From CALFCX01 sp041650595 (lineage in GTDB: Bacteria; Margulisbacteria; WOR-1; JAKLHX01), in assembly GCA_041650595.1 (NCBI GenBank), contig JBAZKW010000016.1, forward strand, positions 1 to 39,190: a stretch of DNA of 39,190 nucleotides, given 5' to 3'. Below are positions 1 through 7,939 of this stretch, piece by piece. The notes under the pieces were generated by a model. That model did not search any database. It saw nothing but the letters and a program-made list of their open reading frames with translations, and was not told the origin of the DNA. Each line of letters starts with the position of its first letter. The first letter of the stretch is position 1. The position numbers were made by a program, and so were the translations under genes.

Positions 1-2
1 GG

Positions 3-95
3 AATCAAATAACGACGGAAATCATAAAGAAGTACATAGAAAATCACAGAGAAATTGACCGAGCACCTTCCCAGCTCGAACTCGAGCTGGGATAG
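3..95 (+). CDS. 3' end of an unidentified gene (partial)
   Basis: Frame 3 is open from the window edge to a TAG at 93-95. It reads as a charged, protein-like tail containing KKYIENHREIDRAPSQLELE. Only about 30 residues are visible, so no family can be assigned. The last codons form the hairpin CCCAGCTCGA/CTCGAGCTGGG-like fold just before the stop. It could be non-coding DNA. Confidence 0.35.
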   Translation, partial: NQITTEIIKKYIENHREIDRAPSQLELELG

Positions 96-98
96 AAG

Positions 99-117
99 CC
101 CCGCGCTTTGCGCGGGG
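99..117. terminator. GC-rich hairpin, possible terminator
   Basis: CCCCGCGC-TTT-GCGCGGGG is a perfect 8-bp stem with a 3-nt loop just after the TAG at 93-95. There is no T-run after it, so rho-independent termination is uncertain. It may be one of the dispersed GC-rich hairpins of this genome. Confidence 0.4.
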
Positions 118-152
118 TAATTCACTTGATTTTGTAAATTGATAGGAAAGTA

Positions 153-1321
153 TGGGGACATGGTGACCCCCTCCGGCGTATCACTAAGATTAAATATCTC
201 AGTGAAAAGAGCCTAAAATTGTTATTGAGAGTAACAAATAAAGGAGATCACCATGGATAGGATACCATATAGGCTTGTTTTAAAGGATGCCAAAGATCCC
301 TTCAATAACCGCTGTGATATGGTCAGATATGCTATGGACCAAGGGATCAAACCTGCGGCAAGGCATTATTCCTGCTCAAGGAATACCATTAGAAAATGGC
401 TTAGAAGATATACAGCCGAACAAAGTTTAACCGCATTGAAGAACAGGTCAAGAAAACCAAACTATTCCCCTAATCTGACTCCGGAGCATGAAGCCAAAGA
501 AATACGGGAATTGAGGGAATCCCTTAAGAAAATCGGTGCCAGAAGGATGCAATATGAGTTCGGAGTTAAAAGGTCTGTGTCCGCCATCCAAAGAATAATC
601 AAATCCAGCAACAACCCTCCAAAAAGAAGAAGAAAACACATTACCAAAAATGACCTTAGAGAAGAGAAGCAAAAGCTCAAGATCTTTGAGAAGATACAAA
701 TAGACATCAAACACCTATCCGATATACCTAACTATTGGAAACAAATGAGAGCCAATAAACTGCCGGGATATCAATTCACAGCCAGGGATGTTAAATCCGG
801 CGCCTTATTCATCGCCTATGGACGCAACAAAGACTGTATTAACGCTTCTACTTTCTGCGCCTATCTTCTGCAGCACCTGAAAAGGTTCAACATCAAGGTG
901 AGGGAGATAAACATTCAAACCGATAACGATGGGGCTTTCGTGGGCAATTCAAGCCCCAAATCGTCCGCACCTTTTAAATACATCATCGAAGAGATCTACA
1001 AGGCTACTCATCTGCGCATACCGCCCAGCGCGCCCACCCATAATAGTGATGTTGAAACATCTCATATCAGGATAGAAGAAGAATTTTATGATATCGAGGA
1101 TTTTGGGTCGCTCCGGAATTTCTTAAACAAAGCCTTAACTTATCAAGTCTACTTTAACTTAATCAGGCCTAATATCTACAAGAACTTGAAATCTCCGTTA
1201 AAGATCGTCGAAGAAGAGATGGGTACGGTTGATCCGTATTTGCTAATATGCCCCCCTGTGATCTTAGATGACATGTTTGAGCTGTATGAAAGCACCGTCA
1301 CGGGGGGTCATGATGTCCCCA
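153..1321 (+). mobile_element. IS481-like insertion sequence
   Basis: The element is bounded by 19-bp terminal inverted repeats at 153-171 (TGGGGACATGGTGACCCCC) and 1303-1321, which match at 17 of 19 positions. Outside them lies the 15-bp direct repeat GATTTTGTAAATTGA at 128-142 and 1331-1345. This is either a target duplication or an outer part of the element ends, because about 10 bp of unmatched sequence separates it from each inverted repeat. A single DDE transposase gene lies inside. IS481-family elements are known to make target duplications of up to about 15 bp, which supports the assignment. Confidence 0.7.
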
Positions 1322-1359
1322 GAATTCTCAGATTTTGTAAATTGAAGATAACGGGATAG
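253..1359 (+). CDS. DDE transposase, IS481-like (rve integrase fold)
   Basis: This 368-aa enzyme would catalyse cut-and-paste or copy transposition of the surrounding element. An N-terminal helix-turn-helix spans about residues 30-53 (ARHYSCSRNTIRKWLRRY). The RNase-H-like core carries likely catalytic residues D151 (QIDIKHL), D224 (QTDNDGAF) and E268 (NSDVETS). The TDN-x-G form departs from the usual TDNG. The ATG at 253 has a Shine-Dalgarno AAGGAG 8 nt upstream. The stop lies 38 bp beyond the right inverted repeat, so the last dozen or so residues come from flanking DNA. That flank also carries the promoter of the next gene. The frame is intact, so the element may be active. Confidence 0.85.
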   Translation: MDRIPYRLVLKDAKDPFNNRCDMVRYAMDQGIKPAARHYSCSRNTIRKWLRRYTAEQSLTALKNRSRKPNYSPNLTPEHEAKEIRELRESLKKIGARRMQYEFGVKRSVSAIQRIIKSSNNPPKRRRKHITKNDLREEKQKLKIFEKIQIDIKHLSDIPNYWKQMRANKLPGYQFTARDVKSGALFIAYGRNKDCINASTFCAYLLQHLKRFNIKVREINIQTDNDGAFVGNSSPKSSAPFKYIIEEIYKATHLRIPPSAPTHNSDVETSHIRIEEEFYDIEDFGSLRNFLNKALTYQVYFNLIRPNIYKNLKSPLKIVEEEMGTVDPYLLICPPVILDDMFELYESTVTGGHDVPRILRFCKLKITG

Positions 1360-1368
1360 TGTTAGAAT
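1360..1368 (+). promoter_or_regulatory. extended -10 box of the pseudouridine synthase gene
   Basis: TGTTAGAAT matches an extended -10 (TG-n-TATAAT). It ends 6 nt before the ATG at 1375, which predicts an essentially leaderless transcript. The box overlaps the end of the transposase gene. Confidence 0.55.
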
Positions 1369-1374
1369 TAACTC

Positions 1375-2067
1375 ATGCCAAAGATCCGACTTCAAAAATA
1401 CCTCTCACAATGCGGGGTCGCGTCCCGCCGTGCCGCGGAAAAAATGATAGACGAAGGTCTTGTGTGCATAAACCGCCGGCTTGCGACAATAGGGGAGAGC
1501 ATTGATCCCGAAAAAGACCTTGTGACGGTAAAAGGGAAAGCCGTAAAGCCGCAGTCTTTTCACATATATATAGCGCTCAACAAGCCGCGCGGCTATATCT
1601 CTTCTTGTTCCAGCAGCCAGGGCGCATGTCTTACTGATATCGTCAAAATAGAACGGAAGTTTTTCCCGGTCGGCCGGCTCGACAAAGAAAGCGAAGGTCT
1701 TATTCTTTTGACGGATGACGGGGAGCTTGCCAACCGCATAACGCACCCCAGGTACGGATGCGAAAAAGAGTACGAAGTGACTTGCGCTGAAGAGCTGAAG
1801 GCTGAAGAGCTGAAGGAATTCCGTCACGGTATCATGCTGGAGGATGGAAAGACAAAACCGTGCAAGATACGGCCCGCCGGTGAAAATAAATATTCCATCA
1901 TCATAAGTGAAGGCAAAAAACGCCAGATCAGGCGTATGTTCCAGCATTTCGGCAAAAAAGTCATACGGCTCAAAAGGACAAGGATAAAAGGATTTAGACT
2001 GGGAAGCCTTGGAACGGGGCAGTGGAGAACTCTGTCAGGCAGTGAGATCCTTGAATTGAGATCGTAA
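1375..2067 (+). CDS. rRNA pseudouridine synthase, RsuA/RluB/E/F family
   Basis: The 230-aa protein converts a specific rRNA uridine to pseudouridine. Residues 3-50 form an S4 RNA-binding domain (RLQKYLSQCGVASRRAAE). The synthase domain contains the family motif GRLDKESEGLILLTDDG with the catalytic Asp, and the C-terminal SEGKKRQIRRMF motif is present. Which site it modifies cannot be told from sequence. A perfect 15-bp tandem duplication (1786-1800 and 1801-1815) repeats AEELK in the linker. The gene overlaps the next ATG by one base, so the two are probably co-transcribed. No Shine-Dalgarno is visible, and the -10 lies 6 nt upstream. Confidence 0.9.
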   Translation: MPKIRLQKYLSQCGVASRRAAEKMIDEGLVCINRRLATIGESIDPEKDLVTVKGKAVKPQSFHIYIALNKPRGYISSCSSSQGACLTDIVKIERKFFPVGRLDKESEGLILLTDDGELANRITHPRYGCEKEYEVTCAEELKAEELKEFRHGIMLEDGKTKPCKIRPAGENKYSIIISEGKKRQIRRMFQHFGKKVIRLKRTRIKGFRLGSLGTGQWRTLSGSEILELRS

Positions 2068-2702
2068 TGCGCATACTGATACTTGCCATTCTTTTTATTC
2101 AAGTGTGCTGTCAAACAGTATATTCATCAAATTTCGGCAATGTTCCGTTTCTTTGCCAGGCGCCTGAAGGCCGATGGATAGAGCCGTATGAAGACGGTTG
2201 TGAAGAGGCCGCGATCATCATGGCAGTTCATTGGGCAAAACACACTTCTTTTGATAAATTGTCCGAAAAAAAAGAGATGCTTTCTTTGGTCGCATACCAA
2301 AAGGAACACTACGGCGGGCATTATGATCTTGATACAGCAAAAATGCTTGCTTTGATGAAGGATTATTACGGTTTTTCATCGGCCGCAGTGAAAGAGATAA
2401 GTTCTCCACAGGATATTGAGGACGAACTCTATAAAGGGCATATTTTGATTGTTCCCGCGGCAGGAAGACTTCTCAAAAATCCCTATTTTACTCTGCCTGG
2501 GCCTGTGTACCATTGTCTTGTAATAACGGGTTTTGATAAATCAAGACAGGTCTTTATTGTGAATGATCCCGGCACCAGAAGAGGCAAAAATTATAAATAT
2601 CCGTATTCAGTCTTGTTCAACGCAATACATGACTGGACCGGCGCTAAGAATTCTCTGCTTCAAGGCCATAAAAAGGTTATTGTGGTTTCGGGATCAAAAT
2701 AA
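2067..2702 (+). CDS. secreted C39-like cysteine peptidase family protein
   Basis: The 211-aa protein begins with a hydrophobic signal sequence of about 20 residues (ILILAILFIQVCCQTVYSS). It then shows the C39_2/papain-like arrangement: VPFLCQAPEG, the catalytic-type Cys in DGCEEAAIIMAVHW (near residue 47), His in YHCLVITGFD and Asp in VNDPG. Members of this family act outside the cytoplasm as peptidases or amidases, but the substrate is unknown. The start codon overlaps the preceding stop (TAATG), which suggests translational coupling. It ends tail to tail with the next gene, leaving only 4 bp. Confidence 0.75.
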   Translation: MRILILAILFIQVCCQTVYSSNFGNVPFLCQAPEGRWIEPYEDGCEEAAIIMAVHWAKHTSFDKLSEKKEMLSLVAYQKEHYGGHYDLDTAKMLALMKDYYGFSSAAVKEISSPQDIEDELYKGHILIVPAAGRLLKNPYFTLPGPVYHCLVITGFDKSRQVFIVNDPGTRRGKNYKYPYSVLFNAIHDWTGAKNSLLQGHKKVIVVSGSK

Positions 2703-2706
2703 ACTG

Positions 2707-3639
2707 CTAACCTTTCCAAAGTTCCCTGTTTTCGATAATGCATTGGTAACTGCGCCTTGCGATATCAACAACGCTTTCTTCGGGGATACCGTCCCCGATA
2801 AAATCAAAGAACTCAACTGAAAGCCACTTGCCGCTGCCGCTTGAATAATATCCACTGTCACCGATAGCCTTGAAAATTGTCGGCATGTGCAATGTTCCGC
2901 AACCCGGACCGCTTTTGTTGGTCCAGTCGTTCAGGTGAAAATGACCGGCCAGAAAAGCAAAATTCCTGATAAGGGCTGCAGCTTCTTTCTCATTGGCCGC
3001 TTGAGGGTTAAGAGCTTTTACGTCAAGATGCCCCGTAAAACGCGGATTGCCAACCCATGATATAAAATTCGCTAGTTCGGGGAGCGTAGTGATAAAATCG
3101 GTTTCTTCATGAGAGAGCTGTTCAAAACATACCTTTATGCCGGTATCTTCGGTCTCATCCATAACATCGGTGTAAATACCGACGGCATAATCAAGAGCTG
3201 CTTTTGGGGTGACATTGGGCAGCAGCGAGCGCTGATTAGGTGAGCCGTGAACAACAAGTCTTCCGCCCAGATCTTTGGTCAGCCTCAAAAGATCTGCAAT
3301 AGTTTCACATGTATTTTCTCTGGTAAAAGGATCCGGGCTGGTGAGGTGCACATCGTTTATTCCCGCGAGCAGCCAGTGGAGTCCGACGATCTCGACCCCT
3401 GCTTGTTCTGCCGCTTTTGTAAATTGCGAGATCTGAGATACCGTTAGTTTTGTTGGCTCGTCGGCAAGAGTGGTAGCAACAATTTCTATCCCGCGATAAC
3501 CAAGTTGAGCGGCAGTGGCGGCAGCTCTTTGAAATATTTCAAGGTTTGGCCGGACAGCCGCCATTTTGTTAAACCTGGGATGAAATCCCTCGGTACAAAG
3601 CGCTACTCTCGGTTTTGCTGCGATCACGGTGCTAAGCAT
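2707..3639 (-). CDS. sugar phosphate isomerase/epimerase-like TIM-barrel protein
   Basis: The 310-aa protein resembles the xylose-isomerase-like/AP-endonuclease-2 TIM-barrel superfamily. Typical metal-binding strand ends are seen: VCFEQLSHEE, GHLDVKAL, GHFHLNDW and WLSVEFFDF. These supply the expected Glu, Asp, His and Glu ligands for a divalent metal. The substrate cannot be named. It lies 2 nt downstream of the broken ROK kinase gene and is probably the last gene of an operon driven by the TGAAAT-N16-CGATA promoters at 4936 and 6349. That context suggests a role in carbohydrate conversion. No signal peptide is visible. Confidence 0.75.
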   Translation of the reverse strand: MLSTVIAAKPRVALCTEGFHPRFNKMAAVRPNLEIFQRAAATAAQLGYRGIEIVATTLADEPTKLTVSQISQFTKAAEQAGVEIVGLHWLLAGINDVHLTSPDPFTRENTCETIADLLRLTKDLGGRLVVHGSPNQRSLLPNVTPKAALDYAVGIYTDVMDETEDTGIKVCFEQLSHEETDFITTLPELANFISWVGNPRFTGHLDVKALNPQAANEKEAAALIRNFAFLAGHFHLNDWTNKSGPGCGTLHMPTIFKAIGDSGYYSSGSGKWLSVEFFDFIGDGIPEESVVDIARRSYQCIIENRELWKG

Positions 3640-3641
3640 AA

Positions 3642-4901
3642 TTAAACGCCTGTCGATATAAGAGTTTCATCCTGCACTGGAACGGGATGCTGTTTTTCAG
3701 AATTCAACATCCAAAAAACATTTCCCCAAAGATTTGTTTCATCGGAAGGAAACTCTCCCACAGCAAACTTTGAGTCCTGTCCCCATACAGGGACCTGGCC
3801 GAGCTTTCTCAGGTTTGCGGTATATTCAGTCATCATGTTTACGAGAGCATGTCCGATATTGCTTCGACCGACTCCGCCTATAAGTGCGAATGTAACTGGC
3901 CCTAAGTTGTCAAGCCCTCTCTGAAGTACGGCAAGCCTATACGCAAGCAAAGCTGCTTCCCGTTCCAGTATCATCCTGCACAACGGTTCTTGAAAATTTG
4001 TTTGGTTCAGTACTGACGCGACATCAACGTTAGTCACAAGCTGCGCTGCTTTCCGCAGAGCAATTTCGGGGTCAGATTCCAACAGGGAGGATTCGCCATG
4101 GTTTTCCAGTATGCCTCTGATAAGATCATTTCTGCTGATTTCGGAAGGAAGCAAACTTATTCTCGGGAAGCCGTATGTGGGACCTCCACCGATGATTTTT
4201 ATCGATGCCAGGAAACGCCTGAATATTTCTTCAAGTGCAGGACCTTTTGTGACCGCTTCCATACATACAGCGGTTCCTTGTTCCTGATCCCCGACTATTC
4301 CGCAACCGCATTCAATCCTTTTATCTAATAGTCCTAGCAATCCCAGATTAAATAACATATTTCTCGGTATCAGAAAATGCCCGACCTCAAAACCTCCCGG
4401 AACTTCTTCAAGACCGCTTGAAGTTTTGCGATTCACCCTTCCACCTATTCCGTTGCCGATTATGAGCGCAACTCCCGGATCACCCGTTCTTAAGTCTTTT
4501 AATGCGCCGAGTTCGCTGAATTCCGCTCATGCTCCGGCTTCTCCGTCATTTATTACTTTGACCGCGACTTTTGATCCGAGACGTGAACCAACCTCTGCGC
4601 AAAAAGGGATATCTTTTTCCTCTACTCCGGTATGATTTGTCAGCTTGAGTATCCTGCCACCGTCTGTATCTACGGGGCCGGCTATTGAGACCGGAACTAT
4701 CGCCTGACCTTCACGCAGATTTTCCTTTATTATTGCCGTGCTTCTTTCTATCAGTTCATGTGCACTGCCTAGCTTCAGCCTTGTAACGCTTCCTACACCG
4801 AGTCTGCTGACTCTTGAGCCCTCGATATTAAACTGCATATCTCGAATTGTTCCGCCGCCTATATCAAGCGTTGTCACAGTCCTCATCATCGAATTTCCCA
4901 T
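3642..4901 (-). pseudogene. ROK-family sugar kinase interrupted by in-frame TGA
   Basis: Two open stretches, 4901-4530 and 4526-3642, lie in the same frame and are separated only by one TGA at 4527-4529 (codon 125). Together they would give 419 residues. Before the stop are a phosphate-binding-like DIGGGTIR, the ROK-like SIAGPVDTDGGRILKLTNH and INDGEAGA. After it come AEFSEL, the glycine-rich ALIIGNGIGGRV, GGFEVGH and a Cys cluster (ECGCG...AVCME) at the ROK zinc site. The TGA replaces the residue that is usually Leu or similar in NDxNAAALGE-like motifs. Genes nearby use TGA as stop, so recoding is unlikely. It is probably a recent nonsense mutation or a sequencing error. The Shine-Dalgarno AAAGGAGG precedes the ATG at 4901. 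Confidence 0.7.
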
Positions 4902-4935
4902 AATGTATTTCCTCCTTTATTTACCTACGTTTCTA

Positions 4936-4962
4936 TATCGAACGCATTTATTGGGAATTTCA
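4936..4962 (-). promoter_or_regulatory. sigma-28-like promoter, copy A
   Basis: On the minus strand TGAAAT-N16-CGATA starts at 4962 and ends 34 bp before the ATG at 4901. The spacer ends in ATGCGTT, as in copies B and C1. It overlaps the stop codon of the upstream deacetylase gene, so the ROK gene has its own promoter. Confidence 0.7.
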
Positions 4963-6312
4963 CTCTTTTACCACAATTTTGAAACCCTCTGCTGTGACAT
5001 CGTCGCCTTGGCAATAGTAACGCATGTCAAGCGGTTTTGCGGCAAAACCCGCTACCAGCTCTCTTCCGGCCTCTGCGAGAGCGCGCTGAGCATAATAAGC
5101 CGCCGGGAAATCCCATTTAAATTCCCTTGAGGGATTAAAATAATTGAAAGCATTTGTCTCGACCCCTCCGTTGTACCAAGGAGAAACATATCCTGCCGTC
5201 AAAACCCCGGACCCTCTTTCGCGAGCTATTCTTCTGGCGATCTCCATTCCCATTATATGTGTGGCGATATGTGCGGGATGCTGATCTCCCTGCATAGGCA
5301 TTGCCAAAAGTGAAAGATGCCCTTCCGTCAAGGCTTCGAGCATTGCCTTTGTTGCAACGATCTCAGATTCTTTTACGTCAAGACTGCCGTCCTTAAGCTT
5401 TCTGGCCCAGAACCCGAGGCCAGGCATCCTGCATGTCGTGCCCAGAATAGCATCAGCTCTTCCTGTTTCTCCCATTCTTATCGCTTCCTTTAAAAGAGAC
5501 ATTGGGCAAGCTTCGACTATATGCGGATAATTTTGTTTGACAAATTCATCCGTAACTCCTCTTGGGCTGGTTGTTAGCACGAGATCAAGTACAGACCATC
5601 CTAATCTTGTCAGATAGCTTCCAAAACCGCCAACAGCTATAGGATAATCATCCGGATGAGGAGAAAGGCAAACAGCTGTGCCTTTCCACGGAGAGGGTTT
5701 AGTCTCCCATATCGGAGCAAGATCAATCGACCCGTCCGGCATTACCACTGCCAATTTGAAATTCTCGGCGTATTGATAGCCACTATCCATTTCCACTCCG
5801 GAGTACAGAGCATTTGCCCTTGCCGCATCTCTTTGCACTTCGTCAAACCTTGTCCTGTCCACCTGGGAGCGGCATTCCTGCACAGCCGCCATCTTTACAG
5901 CCATTTCGGATTCGGTCATGCGATGTACATGATTAAATATTCCATCTAACAATCTGCTTGACAGCGACTCTATAAATACCGTACCCTTTGGTGCTTTGTC
6001 CCATGCTTGACGATATGTTTCAGCAGAAATAGATGTGTCGCCGTCTTTTGGTTTTGTGGTAAGAACAACGTCCGCTCGTGATACTGTATCCGGGGTGCTT
6101 TCAATGATCTTACAATCTCTTGCTTCAAACCAGTCTCTGATCCCTGCAATACGCTCGGGTTCGGATAGCATTGTCGTTACTGAATGAACGACGGGTCTTG
6201 ATCCATTAAGATGAAGAACGTTGAAAGCTGACTGAGACCTGTTTGCGCTATTCTGGAATACAGCTTTTTTACCAGCTATACCAGCTTCAGGGACCAATGT
6301 TGCAAGATTCAT
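4960..6312 (-). CDS. LmbE/PIG-L-type deacetylase with extra N-terminal region
   Basis: The 450-aa protein has a C-terminal PIG-L domain (about residues 215-450), with the zinc-binding motif SPHPDD and a second site GDQHPAH. Such enzymes remove N-acetyl groups from GlcNAc-type substrates. The first 200 residues are unusual. They end in a stretch (KMAAVQECRSQ ... QYAENFKL) that resembles the C-terminal end of the protein (RYYCQGDD ... TAEGFKI). This suggests a tandem arrangement in which the first unit has lost its zinc ligands; that is an inference. The Shine-Dalgarno GGAGG lies before the ATG at 6312. Neighbours are a ROK kinase and a TIM-barrel isomerase, so an amino-sugar substrate is plausible. 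Confidence 0.75.
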   Translation of the reverse strand: MNLATLVPEAGIAGKKAVFQNSANRSQSAFNVLHLNGSRPVVHSVTTMLSEPERIAGIRDWFEARDCKIIESTPDTVSRADVVLTTKPKDGDTSISAETYRQAWDKAPKGTVFIESLSSRLLDGIFNHVHRMTESEMAVKMAAVQECRSQVDRTRFDEVQRDAARANALYSGVEMDSGYQYAENFKLAVVMPDGSIDLAPIWETKPSPWKGTAVCLSPHPDDYPIAVGGFGSYLTRLGWSVLDLVLTTSPRGVTDEFVKQNYPHIVEACPMSLLKEAIRMGETGRADAILGTTCRMPGLGFWARKLKDGSLDVKESEIVATKAMLEALTEGHLSLLAMPMQGDQHPAHIATHIMGMEIARRIARERGSGVLTAGYVSPWYNGGVETNAFNYFNPSREFKWDFPAAYYAQRALAEAGRELVAGFAAKPLDMRYYCQGDDVTAEGFKIVVKE

Positions 6313-6348
6313 TCAAAGCACCTCCATATAGAATTTAGTACAAAATGT

Positions 6349-6375
6349 TATCGAACGCATTTTCAGGAAATTTCA
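6349..6375 (-). promoter_or_regulatory. sigma-28-like promoter, copy B
   Basis: Minus-strand TGAAAT-N16-CGATA ends 36 bp before the ATG at 6312. The spacer is nearly identical to copies A and C1 (ends ATGCGTT). Confidence 0.7.
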
Positions 6376-6394
6376 CACATTTTTGATAAAAACA

Positions 6395-6421
6395 AAAACC
6401 ACGGTGTTAAACCGTGGTTTT
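6395..6421 (-). terminator. rho-independent terminator of the 405-aa orphan gene
   Basis: AAAACCACGG and CCGTGGTTTT form a perfect 10-bp stem around a 7-nt loop. Read on the minus strand it is followed by a T-rich run (TTTTTGTTTTTATC). It lies 25 bp after the stop at 6447 and just upstream of promoter B. Confidence 0.8.
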
Positions 6422-6446
6422 GATCTGATACATCTGCCGGACTGAT

Positions 6447-7664
6447 TTATTCGGTATCGTACCTGTAAACCTTATATGAAAGCGGATCCTCCATGCCAGT
6501 GCCGGTAGTGTTCTGAATAGAATAGATGTTGCCGTCATCTCCGAAAATAAGCTTTACCCATGTTTCCCTGTTTCCTGACGTACTCATCTTTCGTTCAAAC
6601 AGCACATTACCCCTGATGGCCTGCTCTATATGGTCCTGTGTACCCAGATAGGTGGCTTGGCTCTTATAGCCGAAAGAATTCGACTTGTCATCAATGACGG
6701 CTACTTTCAGATCATTATCTGCGCCATAACCGCCTCTAAAAGAAAGCTGGACTTTCCCGACGGGAGCGCTGCCTGTATATTTATAACCATAATTTAGCAG
6801 GTCATGTTCAGAGGTCCATGCCGGATTTTGAACAAGGGTTCCCTTAAGGACTTTCTTGTTGCCGTTAAAATTAATATAGGTCCTTCCATCCTTGCCCACG
6901 AACACTGTTTTTCTTCCCTTAAGAGTGTCGTGGTCAAAGGCGATATAACCTTCAACTTTCTTGCCGTTTATCTTAAAGCTTGAGGACTGCCGAATATCTT
7001 CAACGCCTTCAACAAAAGAATTTGACATTAAAAACAATTCTCCGCTATTTCCGATGACAAGCCTATTAACATTGTTGGTTCTACCCCCTGTATCCTGGTA
7101 AAACACATCCCCATTGATTTTCCAGTCCAGATCCTCTAAAGGGCCGACTCTGTATAATTTTGCGAGCATATTCTGTCCGGCCGGGAATTGAGAGTTTTTT
7201 AACCCGAATTCCAAATACTGGCAGTCCCAATAATTTACGTAATAGTTATTCCCGCGCTTGTCAGCTGTTCTAAAAAGCTCTGTTCCTCCTTTTGCCGTCC
7301 CAACTGTTACGGGATAAGGACCATAAAATTGCTGCTGCAGCTGATTTACTATTCCGTTGTAGCTGATATACAAAAAACCGTCTTTGCCGGCAAAAAATGT
7401 TTTCGTGCCAGAAGATGTTTGCATAGGTTTGCCGACAGTATAGCCTTCTACGATCCTGCCGTTAAAGCTTATACGTGACACACGCGGAATGCCGCACATT
7501 TGTGTGACCAGGCTTTCAATGAGAGGCGCTATAGACTGGCCCTTGCTCGACTCAACCGGCCTTTTTTCTGTATCGGCCACTGTAGTTGTTTGTCTTTGCG
7601 CTGTCACACTTCCTTTTATTGTTTTTGCATCTGTCGGTGCCGAAACCGGATTTACGCTTACCAT
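6447..7664 (-). CDS. orphan protein with four beta-type repeats
   Basis: No family is recognised in this 405-aa protein. Residues 1-45 are polar and Ser/Thr/Lys-rich, probably disordered, and no signal peptide is seen. The rest holds about four copies of a unit with an ING/FNG turn, then about 20 residues, then G(K/D)DGxxYI. The copies start near residues 66 (SFNGRIVEGY ... AGKDGFLYISYNG), 182 (KINGDVFYQ ... GNSGELFLM), 230 (KINGKKVEGY ... VGKDGRTYINFNG) and about 355 (IRGNVLFER ... GDDGNIYSI). This looks like a beta-propeller or beta-sandwich surface or binding protein. The start has a strong Shine-Dalgarno (AGGAGGGGG). Two sigma-28-like promoters lie upstream. Confidence 0.75.
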   Translation of the reverse strand: MVSVNPVSAPTDAKTIKGSVTAQRQTTTVADTEKRPVESSKGQSIAPLIESLVTQMCGIPRVSRISFNGRIVEGYTVGKPMQTSSGTKTFFAGKDGFLYISYNGIVNQLQQQFYGPYPVTVGTAKGGTELFRTADKRGNNYYVNYWDCQYLEFGLKNSQFPAGQNMLAKLYRVGPLEDLDWKINGDVFYQDTGGRTNNVNRLVIGNSGELFLMSNSFVEGVEDIRQSSSFKINGKKVEGYIAFDHDTLKGRKTVFVGKDGRTYINFNGNKKVLKGTLVQNPAWTSEHDLLNYGYKYTGSAPVGKVQLSFRGGYGADNDLKVAVIDDKSNSFGYKSQATYLGTQDHIEQAIRGNVLFERKMSTSGNRETWVKLIFGDDGNIYSIQNTTGTGMEDPLSYKVYRYDTE

Positions 7665-7754
7665 AAATTTCCCCCTCCTGATATTTTTTTATGAGATCGA
7701 ACATCTTTCTTGCATCAGTCAGTCTCTTATCTATCTCACCCCCCTGTACTATAT

Positions 7755-7781
7755 TATCGATTAAATATTTGCGTGATTTCA
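7755..7781 (-). promoter_or_regulatory. sigma-28-like promoter, copy C2
   Basis: Minus-strand TGAAAT-N16-CGATA, with a spacer unlike the other copies (CACGCAAATATTTAAT). It ends 90 bp before the ATG at 7664. It is the nearer of two tandem sites for this gene. Confidence 0.6.
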
Positions 7782-7822
7782 CTCTGGAACCTCTGCCTGC
7801 CGCAGGTTCAGCGCTGCTTTTC

Positions 7823-7849
7823 TATCGAACGCATTTTTTGAAAATTTCA
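7823..7849 (-). promoter_or_regulatory. sigma-28-like promoter, copy C1
   Basis: Minus-strand TGAAAT-N16-CGATA with the same ATGCGTT spacer end as copies A and B. It lies 158 bp before the ATG at 7664, back to back with copy D. Confidence 0.65.
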
Positions 7850-7875
7850 CGCAATTTTGATAACAAGAAAAAAAG

Positions 7876-7902
7876 TGAAATTTCTCAAAAATAGTATCGA
7901 TA
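7876..7902 (+). promoter_or_regulatory. sigma-28-like promoter, copy D
   Basis: Plus-strand TGAAAT-N16-CGATA ends 37 bp before the ATG at 7940. With C1 it forms a divergent promoter pair separated by 26 bp. Confidence 0.7.
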
Positions 7903-7939
7903 CGGAATTGACCGAAAATACATGCGGAGGTAAATGATT

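Noticed and set aside
4527..4529. TGA as selenocysteine or a reassigned sense codon
   Set aside because: TGA ends other genes here, no SECIS-like hairpin is evident, and ROK enzymes do not use Sec at this position.
7552..7782. A 76-aa minus-strand frame overlapping the start of the 405-aa orphan gene
   Set aside because: It overlaps the better-supported gene by over 100 bp, contains promoter C2 at its start and has no ribosome site, though its first 45 residues look protein-like.
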